Shown here: positions 51,192-59,223 of the stretch, piece by piece
Numbering within the stretch: position 1 is the stretch's first letter
How the letters are laid out: each line of letters starts with the position of its first letter
Assembly: GCA_016721385.1 (NCBI GenBank)
Contig: JADKIE010000005.1
Span: forward strand, 62,001-126,000
Direction of reading: 5' to 3'
DNA from: Chitinophagaceae bacterium
GTDB taxonomy: Bacteria > Bacteroidota > Bacteroidia > Chitinophagales > Chitinophagaceae
DNA length: 64,000 nt
Notes under the pieces: generated by a model
What the model was told of the DNA's origin: nothing
Seen by the model: only the letters and a program-made list of their open reading frames with translations
Databases searched by the model: none
Program-made: the position numbers and the translations under genes

Positions 51192-52541
51192 TTATTTTTT
51201 TAATTCAAATTTTACCGAAGCATTATTTTTAAAATCGGCCGATAGTTTAATTTCATGTCTGGTTGTACCATCGGTAATAACCATTAATGCTGTATTTGGG
51301 GCAATGGAGCCTAAATTATCGGCATATAAAATTATCTCGTTTACTTTATTTTCAACCAAATCAACTGTAAAGCTATAGGCTTTTGCCGTAAGTGCTTTTC
51401 TATCTACCACCAAAGCTTTATTAAAATAAACACTTACAATATCATTATCTATTTCTGCATCATCTAAAATATCTATTTTAAGTTTATTGTTTTTTACTTG
51501 TATTGACTTGGTATCCTTTACCGGACGGCTACTGATGGCTACAGGTGTTGGAGTATCGTCTTTAACCACAGCATTACTATTTACTCCCGGTGCTATATGT
51601 TCTACCTGATCTCTGTAAACTTTTACTGCTTTTGTAATGGCAACTGCCAATTCTTGCTGGCCTTCGGGGCTGTTTAAATAGCGTTCATCTTCGGGGTTGT
51701 TAATAAAACCTGTTTCTACTAAAATAGCCGGCATATTTGTGGCTTGCAGTACCCAAATGCCTACCTGGCGTTGGTTTACACCTAATGCTTCTCTGCCTGT
51801 TTTTGTTACTTCATCATTTACAAGTGTTGCTAACTTATCACTTCTTTCCTGATATCGTTTTGCATAAATGTTTGCTAATGTTTTTCCTTCGGGTGTATTA
51901 ATGTCAAATGGTTTTAATGTAGAGTCAGCAACATCATTCGTTTCTATATCAAAATCGCCCATTTCATTCATTATAGCTTTTAATTTATCACTTGTTTTAT
52001 GTGGCGCAAATATCCATACACTGGTACCATTTCTGGTTAAAGGCATTTTAAAATATTCATAAACAGGCACAGTTACAGTATAGGGGGTAGATATTTTTAC
52101 TTTTTTCTTTTTTACTTTTTTGTAGGTTATTTTATAACGGGTTTCTTCTCTTGTACCAATTTGGCGTTTACCGGTTTTAAGTGGACCGCTATCGGCATGT
52201 ATGCACAAAAACAAATCGCCTTTATTTTCGTTGGCAATATTTGCTTTTTCCGGTGGCGATTGATATATGTCTGTAGTACGAGTAGGCACTACATTTATAT
52301 CCGGAAATTGTTTTTTCAGCTCGGCAACCAATTTTAGTGCAATGGCAAGTGTAATATCTTTTTCTTTTGAGCGTAATGAGTTTTCGTATTGGCCTGTAGC
52401 ACCGGGGTCACGGGTTCCACCATGGCCGGCATCTACAATAATTGTTTTAATTTTTTTGGGTGCCTGGCCAAAAGCGGTTAAAAACAGTAACAAATGCGAT
52501 GCAGCAAAAATAAGTAAAGCAGGCACTTTGTTTTTAAACAT
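51192..52541 (-). CDS. N-acetylmuramoyl-L-alanine amidase (amidase_3)
   Basis: 449 residues. Signal-like N-terminus LLIFAASHLLLFLTAFG. Zinc site: IIVDAGHGGTRDPGA, RTTDIYQSPPEKANIANE, LFLCIHADSGP, and catalytic VETGFINNPEDERYL. Cleaves the glycan-peptide bond of peptidoglycan. An insert of about 80 residues (ETRYKITYKKVKKKKVKIST) splits the domain, and a C-terminal beta domain follows. Different from the amidase inside the M56 fusion at 19392. Divergent from lptD. Confidence 0.92.
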   Translation of the reverse strand: MFKNKVPALLIFAASHLLLFLTAFGQAPKKIKTIIVDAGHGGTRDPGATGQYENSLRSKEKDITLAIALKLVAELKKQFPDINVVPTRTTDIYQSPPEKANIANENKGDLFLCIHADSGPLKTGKRQIGTREETRYKITYKKVKKKKVKISTPYTVTVPVYEYFKMPLTRNGTSVWIFAPHKTSDKLKAIMNEMGDFDIETNDVADSTLKPFDINTPEGKTLANIYAKRYQERSDKLATLVNDEVTKTGREALGVNQRQVGIWVLQATNMPAILVETGFINNPEDERYLNSPEGQQELAVAITKAVKVYRDQVEHIAPGVNSNAVVKDDTPTPVAISSRPVKDTKSIQVKNNKLKIDILDDAEIDNDIVSVYFNKALVVDRKALTAKAYSFTVDLVENKVNEIILYADNLGSIAPNTALMVITDGTTRHEIKLSADFKNNASVKFELKK

Positions 52542-52607
52542 ATTAAAAAGGTTTATCGGGGGTTAGTATTTATATAATTATTCACAAATTCATTCTGTTA
52601 TTATGGC

Positions 52608-52615
52608 TATTTTTG
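52608..52615 (+). promoter_or_regulatory. -7 promoter element for lptD
   Basis: TATTTTTG fits TAnnTTTG and is 12 bases before the ATG at 52628. It overlaps the upstream in-frame start at 52613, so the later start is preferred; the leader would be very short. Confidence 0.55.
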
Positions 52616-52627
52616 CCACCACAACAT

Positions 52628-55343
52628 ATGAACCAACTGTACAAAGGTAAGGCAAAATATATTTTAGCAGGAGCAATGCTGTTACTGTTTACGGCTATAA
52701 CGTTGTATGCCAATACTGTTGTATATACAAATAAAAAATTTAGCACATATTTAACGATAGATACTGTTCCAAAAGTGGAGGTAAAAAATGCAACTGTAAA
52801 AAATAACGAGGATAGATTAATTTCAAAAAGCAGTAAGGATACCGTTATTGTTCCTAAAATAGATACATTACAATTTAAATCTTCTAAAGATTCGTTGGAT
52901 GCTCCGGTTACATATCATGCCGATGACTCGATGGTATTGGATATGCCAACCAAAAAAATTATTTTATATGGTAAAGAAGCTAAAGTAAACTATATAGATA
53001 ATGAACTAATGGCACCTCATATAGATTTTGACCAGCAAACCGGAATTGTAAGTGCATACCTTGTAAAAGACAGTACCGGCAAAGTTATATCGATGCCAAT
53101 ATTTAATCAGGCCGATTTTAAATCTGTGAGCGACTCTATTAAATTTAATATGAAAACGGGTAAGGGTATTACCAAAGGCACTTATACAACTCAAGGCGAA
53201 ATGTATGTGTATGGCGGTAAAATTAAAAAGGTAGATGCCAATGTTTTTTACGCACAAGGTAGCCGCTTTACTACCTGTAATTTAGATACGCCCCATTTTG
53301 CTTTTGTAAGTAAAAAAGTAAAATTCATTAATAAAAAAATGGCTTTTACAGGTCCGGTTCATCCCGAGTTTGAAGGTGTGCCTGTACCTATTGTATTGCC
53401 TTTTGGTATTTATCCTTTAAGTAAAGGCAGACACTCGGGCTTAATTGCGCCAACGTTTACAGCCAATGCACAATTGGGTTTGGCATTAGAAGGTATTGGT
53501 TACTATAAAATATTAAGTGATAATTGGGATGTGGTAACAAGAGGCACAATTTATTCTTATGGTGGCTGGACGGCTAACATTAACCCAAGATACTATAAGC
53601 GTTACCGTTATCAAGGTAATTTGATGGTAAATTTGCAGCACATAAAAGATTTAGATAATGCAGGTTCAAGAGGATTTAATGTACAGTGGGATCATAATGC
53701 CGATACAAAATCCCGGCCGGGTGTAAGCTTTAGGGCACATGTAAATGCCGGTAGCAGCAGGTTTAACCAAAATGTGCCTAATAGTCCACAACGCAGATTT
53801 GATAATACTTTTGGCTCATCCATTGCATATACAAAAGTTTGGAAAGGGAAAAATAATGATAACCCTTACAACATTGCGATAAGTGCTAATCACAACCAAA
53901 ATATTAATACAAAATACATACAAGTAAATTTCCCGGATGTTATTTTTAATGTAAATACGCTTTATCCGTTTAGAAAAAAAGTAAGTATTGGCGAAAGTAA
54001 GTGGTACGAAAATATTGGGATTGCTTACAATAACAATGTAAAAAGCCAGTCGTTTTTTTACGATACGGCCGGTAATATTGGTAAACAATTTATAGATAAG
54101 TTGCAATGGGGCGCAAGTCATAATGTGCCCATCAATTTATCGTTGCCTCCTGTAGGGCCTTTACAAATTGCACCAACTGTTAGTTATGCCGAAAACTGGT
54201 TTCAAAATAAAGTACAGTATAAATGGAACAGCGCTAATAAAAAATTAGATACACTTCAAAATAAAGGTTTTTATACATCCAGAGATATGTCGTTTGGGTT
54301 TTCGGTAAACACCCGAATTTTTGGTATGATGACATTTAAAAAAGGTAGTAAAGTGCAAGCTATCCGCCACGAAATCAGACCTTCAATAGGCTTAAATTAC
54401 CATCCTAATTTTAATGCAAAAAATTACTATTGGTATCAATACGATACAACAGGCAAGCATTTTACACGAACGTCTTATTATGCCGGAGGGCAAAATATTT
54501 ATTCGCCATTTGGTGAAGGTAAACAAGGCAATATTGGGTTCAATCTGGACAATATTGTACAAATGAAAGTGCGAAATAAAAAGATACCGCCGAAGGAGGG
54601 GTTAAAAAATATCGTTGATAGACGGGCTTAGCCTTAGTGGTAGTTATGATCTTTTAGCTGATTCTTTTAAGTTGAAGACATTTAATTTTAATTTTAGAAC
54701 TAATTTGTTTGATAAGATAGATATTGGGGCCTCTGCAGTTACAATGCCATATGCAACTAATTCAAATGGCGATTTTGTTGATAAATTAATTTGGACTAAA
54801 AAGCCACTTTCGTTTGGAGCTTTGTTGGGCGGACAAATTACGGTTAGTAGCTCTTTTCACGGAGGAGATAAAAAAGAAAAAAATGTTATTCCCGGGCAAC
54901 AGCAGTTATTAACAAATCCTATTTCGGGTATGCCTTTAGATGAATACCAACAAGAGGCTGCATATATTACAAATAATCCCGGGCAGTATGCCAATTTTAA
55001 TATACCATGGAGTGTAAATTTTGCATACTCGTTACAATTTACCAGGATGCGTAACAGCAATAATACCAACTACATTGTAGGTGCTACACAAAATATTACC
55101 GGGGGAGGATCTTTAAATCTTACTGCCAAGTGGCAAATGGGTATGAACACTTCTTTTGATATTACCAATAAAGAACTGGGATTAATTACCATGTATTTAA
55201 CTCGGGAAATGCACTGCTGGCAAATGTCCATCAACTTATCTAACAGCCAGGGAAATAACTATTTTAATATAAGTATTAGCCCTAAATCGGGCATATTAAG
55301 AGATCTAAAAATTAATCGTACCAGATACTCTTATGAGTTGTAA
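52628..55343 (+). CDS. lptD: LPS-assembly outer-membrane protein LptD, one frame error
   Basis: About 904 residues. Inserts LPS into the outer leaflet of the outer membrane. Signal/anchor segment ILAGAMLLLFTAITLYANT, OstA periplasmic domain (HADDSMVLDMPTKKIILYGK), then FGIYPLSKGRHSGLIAPTF, the LptD start of the barrel, and many barrel strands to FNISISPKSGILRDLKI and RYSYEL. The frame changes at the A6 run 54604-54609: one fewer A gives EGLKISLIDGLSLSGSYD. Unlike most breaks here this looks like an extra base rather than a lost one. Essential in LPS-bearing cells, so true inactivation is unlikely. Confidence 0.88.
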
Positions 55344-55380
55344 ACTCATGCAAGGTAAAAGAGAGGTTGCTTTTCAAAAA

Positions 55381-56118
55381 CTAACTATTTTTTGTATAAT
55401 ACTCGTACATTAAATTAAAAACTTTTTCTTTTAATTCTTTTGCATTCACATTTGCAGATGCAACAGGAGGTAAAAAATCCATTTTTAACCTTGTTGGCAA
55501 AAGGTAAAATGATTTATGCACCGGCATTGCTTTTTTTGTGCCAAATATTACAGCAGGCATAATGTCTTTTTGAGTTTCGGTTGCAAGTTTAAATGCACCA
55601 TCATAAAAGGGTTTAAGTGGCTCCAATGTTCTGTTTCGAGTTCCTTCCGGATAAATGCTCATGTGTATGCCTTGCGTTAACACACTTTTCATTTCCTCAT
55701 AACTTTTAATGCGGCTGCTTTCTTTTTTTCTATCTACCAAAATAGATCCCCTTTTATAAAACCAACCAAATATAGGCACTTTGGCAAACGATGCTTTAGC
55801 AATGGTTTTATTGGCTCCCGGCACAAATGGAGCAGATAGTGGTACATCTAATAAAGCATTATGATTAAAAACCACCACATACGTTTGGCCTGCTTTAAAA
55901 TTATTTGCTCCGCTAACTTTTACAGTACATCCAACCAGCGCTAACCAAATATTCATCCACAGTTTTGATACACCAATAAAAAACGCCTGACCTTTTTTCT
56001 CATCCGCAAAAAGGTGAGAACACAGAGATGGTAAAAAGAAAATAAGGAACGTAGTAACAAAAGTTATTAAGCCCCACAAAGCCCATATTCTTGCAAAAAT
56101 TTCTTTAAATATTTTCAT
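55381..56118 (-). CDS. plsC: 1-acyl-sn-glycerol-3-phosphate acyltransferase
   Basis: 245 residues. Makes phosphatidic acid in the inner membrane. Acyltransferase motifs: FNHNALLDVPL (HxxxxD), YKRGSILVDRKK (block II), SIYPEGTRNRTLEP (block III) and MPAVIFGTKKAMP. N-terminal membrane helix WALWGLITFVTTFLIFFLPS. Nine bases downstream of ung. Confidence 0.9.
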   Translation of the reverse strand: MKIFKEIFARIWALWGLITFVTTFLIFFLPSLCSHLFADEKKGQAFFIGVSKLWMNIWLALVGCTVKVSGANNFKAGQTYVVVFNHNALLDVPLSAPFVPGANKTIAKASFAKVPIFGWFYKRGSILVDRKKESSRIKSYEEMKSVLTQGIHMSIYPEGTRNRTLEPLKPFYDGAFKLATETQKDIMPAVIFGTKKAMPVHKSFYLLPTRLKMDFLPPVASANVNAKELKEKVFNLMYEYYTKNS

Positions 56119-56126
56119 GTATTATT

Positions 56127-56810
56127 TTATGGTGTTAATAATTTCCAATCTATTGGCTGCAATCCTTGTTTAACTAAAAGATCGTTTGTTTTAGAAAAAT
56201 GTTTGCAGCCAAAAAAACCTTTATCTGCCGAAAAAGGAGATGGGTGAGCAGCCTTTAAAACAAAGTGTTTTGTTTCGTCTATCAATACCTGTTTGTCTTG
56301 TGCAAATTTGCCCCATAATAAAAATACAATCCCTTTTTTTTCGTCCGATATCTTTTTTATTACCGCATCTGTAAAATCGGCCCAGCCAAATTTGGCATGG
56401 CTAAAGGGTTCATTGGCTCTTACGGTTAAAGCTGCATTTAATAATAAAATGCCTTGTTGTGCCCAACTAGTAAGGTTGCCATATTCTTTGGGCATAGCAA
56501 TACCAATATCGCTATGTATTTCTTTAAAAATATTTACTAAAGAGGGGGGAGGTTTAATGCCATTTTGAACCGAAAAACTAAGACCATGTGCTTGCCCTGC
56601 ACCATGATACGGATCTTGCCCAATAATAACAACTTTTACTTTACTAAATGGGGTTTGATTAAAAGCATTAAAGATTAATGGGCCGGGGGGATAAATTATT
56701 TTGCCCGATGCTTTTTCTGTTTTTAAAAAAGTAGCAATTTGTAAAAAATAAGGCTTGGTAAATTCATGCTTTAAAGCATCTTTCCAAGATTGTTCAATTT
56801 TTACATCCAT
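56127..56810 (-). CDS. ung: Uracil-DNA glycosylase
   Basis: 227 residues from the start at 56810 (MDVKIEQSW). Removes uracil from DNA. Family 1 motifs: VVIIGQDPYHGAGQAHG (catalytic Asp), LLLNAALTVRA, and LKAAHPSPFSADKGFFGC (active-site His). A longer reading to 56891 runs through tRNA-derived sequence and is rejected. Confidence 0.95.
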   Translation of the reverse strand: MDVKIEQSWKDALKHEFTKPYFLQIATFLKTEKASGKIIYPPGPLIFNAFNQTPFSKVKVVIIGQDPYHGAGQAHGLSFSVQNGIKPPPSLVNIFKEIHSDIGIAMPKEYGNLTSWAQQGILLLNAALTVRANEPFSHAKFGWADFTDAVIKKISDEKKGIVFLLWGKFAQDKQVLIDETKHFVLKAAHPSPFSADKGFFGCKHFSKTNDLLVKQGLQPIDWKLLTP

Positions 56811-56829
56811 CGTCAAATTTACAAAAAAT

Positions 56830-56899
56830 AAAAAATGTTGCCTAATTAAAGACAACCCGTTCAACTGTAATCTGGATTGGATTCGAACCAATGGCCCTC
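56830..56899. repeat. Direct repeat, copy 1: tRNA 3' end plus terminator
   Basis: 70-base segment with about five differences from copy 2 at 57174-57243. On the minus strand it carries a tRNA T-arm (GGTTCGAATCC), acceptor CCAGATT and a hairpin GTTGTCT/AGGCAAC with a T run. The two copies bracket the GIY-YIG gene. Confidence 0.85.
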
Positions 56900-56940
56900 C
56901 CGATTAAAAATCGGGATGCACTATCCGGCAGAGCTAATCA
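56869..56940 (-). pseudogene. Partial tRNA-Lys-like sequence fused to the GIY-YIG 3' end
   Basis: On the minus strand: D-arm-like AGCTCTGCCGGATAGTGC, anticodon arm CCCGATTTTTAATCGGG (loop TTTTTAA, TTT anticodon), a normal T-arm and 3' acceptor CCAGATT. The 5' acceptor strand is absent: the preceding bases are the last codons of the GIY-YIG gene, and its TAG stop is inside the D-arm. It cannot fold as a full tRNA. Confidence 0.7.
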
Positions 56941-57172
56941 TTTTTTCAATAAACTTTCGGCTTTTTTGTTTTTTTACAAAAAGCTCTCTTTTACGGGCTT
57001 CCTTTAGTTCGGTAAACACCTCTTTATAAACTAAAATCCATGGTATTCCTGTGCTTGTAAATTTCTCTTTACCTCTGTTGTGCTCAATTAACCTTCTATC
57101 TAAATCTGGCGTAGAGCCAATATAGTATTTGTTTAATTTTTGACTAAATAATATGTATAAATAAGATGGCAT
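56921..57172 (-). CDS. Short GIY-YIG nuclease-domain protein in a tRNA locus
   Basis: 83 residues from the start at 57172 (MPSYLYILFSQ). GIY-YIG pattern: YLYIL, then KYYIGSTPDLDRRLIEHNRG with the conserved Arg and His, KEKFTSTGIPWILVYKE and a basic C-terminal helix. UPF0213/endonuclease-like. The last residues ISSAG and the stop are read from tRNA D-arm sequence. It lies between two near-identical tRNA 3'-end/terminator copies; such solitary genes near tRNAs are frequent in Bacteroidota and may be mobile. Longer reading to 57235 starts in the tRNA-Arg T-arm and is rejected. Confidence 0.82.
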   Translation of the reverse strand: MPSYLYILFSQKLNKYYIGSTPDLDRRLIEHNRGKEKFTSTGIPWILVYKEVFTELKEARKRELFVKKQKSRKFIEKMISSAG

Positions 57173-57173
57173 A

Positions 57174-57243
57174 AAAAAAGGTTGTCTAATTAAAGACAAC
57201 CTGTTAAACTGTGATCTGGATTGGATTCGAACCAATGGCCCTC
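57174..57243. repeat. Direct repeat, copy 2: tRNA-Arg 3' end plus terminator
   Basis: Contains the T-arm and acceptor of tRNA-Arg and, 5' to 3' on the minus strand, GTTGTCTTTAATTAGACAAC followed by CTTTTTTTAT, an intrinsic terminator at 57172-57200. Matches copy 1 at 56830-56899. Confidence 0.85.
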
Positions 57244-57285
57244 AGCTTAGAAGGCTGATGCTCTATCCAGCTGAGCTACCAGACC
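57212..57285 (-). tRNA. tRNA-Arg (TCT)
   Basis: 74 bases. Acceptor GGTCTGG with CCAGATC (one G-U), D-arm AGCTCAGCTGGATAGAGC, anticodon arm TCAGC-CTTCTAA-GCTGA with anticodon TCT, T-arm ATTGG-TTCGAAT-CCAAT, discriminator A. CCA is not encoded. The only complete tRNA in this cluster. Confidence 0.93.
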
Positions 57286-57487
57286 AGCTATTTTACTAAT
57301 TTCAAAAAATCTTTTTTACTCATCGCAATGGATTTTAACCAATGCACCTCCCGATTAAAAAATCGGGATGCTCTATCCAGCTGAGCTACCAGACCAGCTA
57401 TTTTACTAATTTCAAAATCTTTTTACTCATCGCAATGGATTTTAACCAATGCACCTCCCGATTAAAAAATCGGGATGCTCTATCCAG
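57271..57487. repeat. Two tandem 107-110-bp units derived from a tRNA 5' half
   Basis: Units 57271-57380 and 57381-57487 differ mainly by homopolymer lengths (CAAAAAATCTTTTTT versus CAAAATCTTTTT). On the minus strand each unit ends in a D-arm and a Lys-type anticodon arm (CCCGATTTTTTAATCGGG). They explain most of the 57286-57502 gap. Confidence 0.85.
57321..57395 (-). pseudogene. Degenerate tRNA-Lys-like copy
   Basis: 5' acceptor and D-arm GGTCTGGTAGCTCAGCTGG and a TTT anticodon arm are intact, but the anticodon loop has one extra T, the T-loop reads TTAAAAT instead of TTCGAAT, and the 3' strand (GCGATGAG) does not pair with the acceptor. A second copy lies at 57428-57502 with GGTCCGG. Not expected to be functional. 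Confidence 0.7.
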
Positions 57488-57502
57488 CTGAGCTACCGGA
57501 CC
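57428..57502 (-). pseudogene. Second degenerate tRNA-Lys-like copy
   Basis: Same defects as the copy at 57321-57395; 5' acceptor here is GGTCCGG. If the extra T of the loop is a sequence error the T-arm and acceptor defects remain. Confidence 0.7.
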
Positions 57503-57609
57503 TCAAAACTGGGGTGCAAATATAGTGTAATTCAAAAACTTTTTTCTACTTAAACCAATTTTATTTACTTTTAATTCCTACAATTTTACGAAATATGAGA
57601 TTCTAATTT

Positions 57610-57690
57610 ACTTAAGGAAATATTTGTAGTGTTGGTTTCATACCTACAAATCCTTAAGTTATCTGCTTTTATTGTTCGCCGCAATGCGGT
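57610..57690 (+). promoter_or_regulatory. Paired hairpins in the leader of the MATE gene
   Basis: ACTTAAGG (57610-57617) and ATTTGTAG (57622-57629) pair with CTACAAAT (57644-57651) and CCTTAAGT (57652-57659), a 16-bp stem with a 4-base bulge and 14-base loop. Then CCGC-AAT-GCGG (57679-57689) followed by TATTTTTTATT looks like a small terminator, 28 bases before the MATE start. This resembles an attenuation leader, but no known riboswitch class was recognised. Nothing else is visible in 57503-57717. Confidence 0.4.
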
Positions 57691-57717
57691 ATTTTTTATT
57701 TATCTCAATCAATTATA

Positions 57718-59127
57718 ATGACAGAACTAACATATAATAATAAGACTTCTATATTTAAACTCTTTATGCAAGCCTTTAGGGGCGATATTAAAGATTTTAC
57801 AACAGGAAGCATAAACAGAGCTATTTTTTTGCTAGCAGTGCCAATGGTTTTTGAAATGGTATTTGAATCAAGTTTTGCACTGGTTGATATTTATTTTGTA
57901 AATAAAGTAAAAACTGGTGCTGTGTCCATAGTTGGACTAACAGAGGCCTCTTTGTCAATTTTATATTCACTTGCATGGGGTATTGCTATGGGGGCAACTG
58001 CATTAATAGCCCGAAGGGCAGGAGAAAAAGATTTTAAAGCAGCTTCTCATATGGCCGCTCAGGCAATTTTAATTGCAGTTGTATTTTCCGTTGTTATCAG
58101 CATTGTAGGCATATTTTTTTCAAAAGAAATATTATTAATGCTAGGTGCAGATAAAGCAGTTGCTGCCGAGCATTATCGCTTTACTCAATTAATGTTGGTA
58201 AGTAACATTGTAATTATGTTATTGTTTGTAAACAATGGCATTTTCAGAGGTGTTGGCGATGCATCCATTGCAATGAAAGCATTAATTGTGGCCAATATCA
58301 TTAATATTATTTTAGATCCATTGTTAATTATGGGTTATGGCCCTTTTCCTAAAATGGGGTTGATGGGGGCAGCAGTGGCTACAACCATTGGTAGAAGTAT
58401 TGGAGTACTTTATCAGTTTTGGCATTTGTTTAATAAAAAAGGGCTTATAAAACTTACGCTCAAGTTATTTGTAGCAAAAATGAATATGATTAAAAATATA
58501 CTCAATACATCTTTTGGGGCCATGTTTCAATTTATTATTGGTAGTTGTAGTTGGATGTTTTTAGCAGCCATTGTTGCCAAATCGGGTGTAGAAAAAGCAG
58601 ATGGTTATTTTACTGCAATACGTATTTGCATTTTTACCATTTTGCCAGCCTGGGGAATAGCAAATGCAGCTGCTACTCTGGTAGGACAAAATTTAGGTGC
58701 AAAACAGCCCGATAGGGCAGAAAAATCGGTTTGGCGTAGCGCTTTTTTAGCCTTAATATTTTTTGCATTCGTGGCACTGGTTTTCTTCTTTTTTGGTGAG
58801 AATTTAATGCGTTTTTTTACAACAAATGAAATATCTGTAAAAGAAGGTAAACTATGTCTTAATATACTTTCTATAGGATATATGTTTTTTGCTTACGGAA
58901 TGGTATTAACACAGGCTTTTAACGGAGCCGGGGATACTAAAACTCCTACCTATATTAATATTGTAGTTTTTTGGTTACTACAAATTCCTATTGCATATTT
59001 TATGGCTACATATTTAAAAATGGGAACTATTGGGGTATATGTTGCCATTGGCCTTTCCGAAAGTATTTTGGCTTTAATTAGTATTGTTATTTTTCGGCAA
59101 GGAAAGTGGAAGTTTGTAAAAGTGTAA
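57718..59127 (+). CDS. MATE-family multidrug efflux transporter
   Basis: 469 residues, about twelve membrane segments in two similar halves: N-terminal VPMVFEMVFESSFALVDIYF, MGATALIARRAGEKDF; C-terminal half LPAWGIANAAATLVGQNLGA and MVLTQAFNGAGDTKTPTYIN. Exports drugs or metabolites by sodium or proton antiport in the inner membrane. Frame intact. Substrate not predictable. Confidence 0.93.
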   Translation: MTELTYNNKTSIFKLFMQAFRGDIKDFTTGSINRAIFLLAVPMVFEMVFESSFALVDIYFVNKVKTGAVSIVGLTEASLSILYSLAWGIAMGATALIARRAGEKDFKAASHMAAQAILIAVVFSVVISIVGIFFSKEILLMLGADKAVAAEHYRFTQLMLVSNIVIMLLFVNNGIFRGVGDASIAMKALIVANIINIILDPLLIMGYGPFPKMGLMGAAVATTIGRSIGVLYQFWHLFNKKGLIKLTLKLFVAKMNMIKNILNTSFGAMFQFIIGSCSWMFLAAIVAKSGVEKADGYFTAIRICIFTILPAWGIANAAATLVGQNLGAKQPDRAEKSVWRSAFLALIFFAFVALVFFFFGENLMRFFTTNEISVKEGKLCLNILSIGYMFFAYGMVLTQAFNGAGDTKTPTYINIVVFWLLQIPIAYFMATYLKMGTIGVYVAIGLSESILALISIVIFRQGKWKFVKV

Positions 59128-59177
59128 AAATTAGTGCCAAAAATTTTGGTTTCTGAAATTTTTTAATAATTTAACAT

Positions 59178-59185
59178 TATATTTG
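59178..59185 (+). promoter_or_regulatory. -7 promoter element for the OmpA-like gene
   Basis: TATATTTG is a perfect TAnnTTTG match, 39 bases before the start. Possible weak -33 box TTCTG at 59151-59155. Confidence 0.55.
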
Positions 59186-59223
59186 CTTATTAAGAACGAA
59201 AAATATTAATCAAACTAAAGTTT

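Noticed and set aside
56811..56891. N-terminal extension of ung
   Set aside because: The extra residues (MVRIQSRLQ) are encoded by a tRNA T-arm and are the same as those in front of the GIY-YIG gene.
57172..57200. GTTGTCT hairpin as a regulatory element of the GIY-YIG gene
   Set aside because: On the minus strand it directly follows tRNA-Arg and has a T run, so it is best explained as the tRNA terminator.
57321..57502. Two functional tRNA-Lys genes
   Set aside because: T-loop and 3' acceptor do not match a tRNA; the anticodon loop is one base too long.
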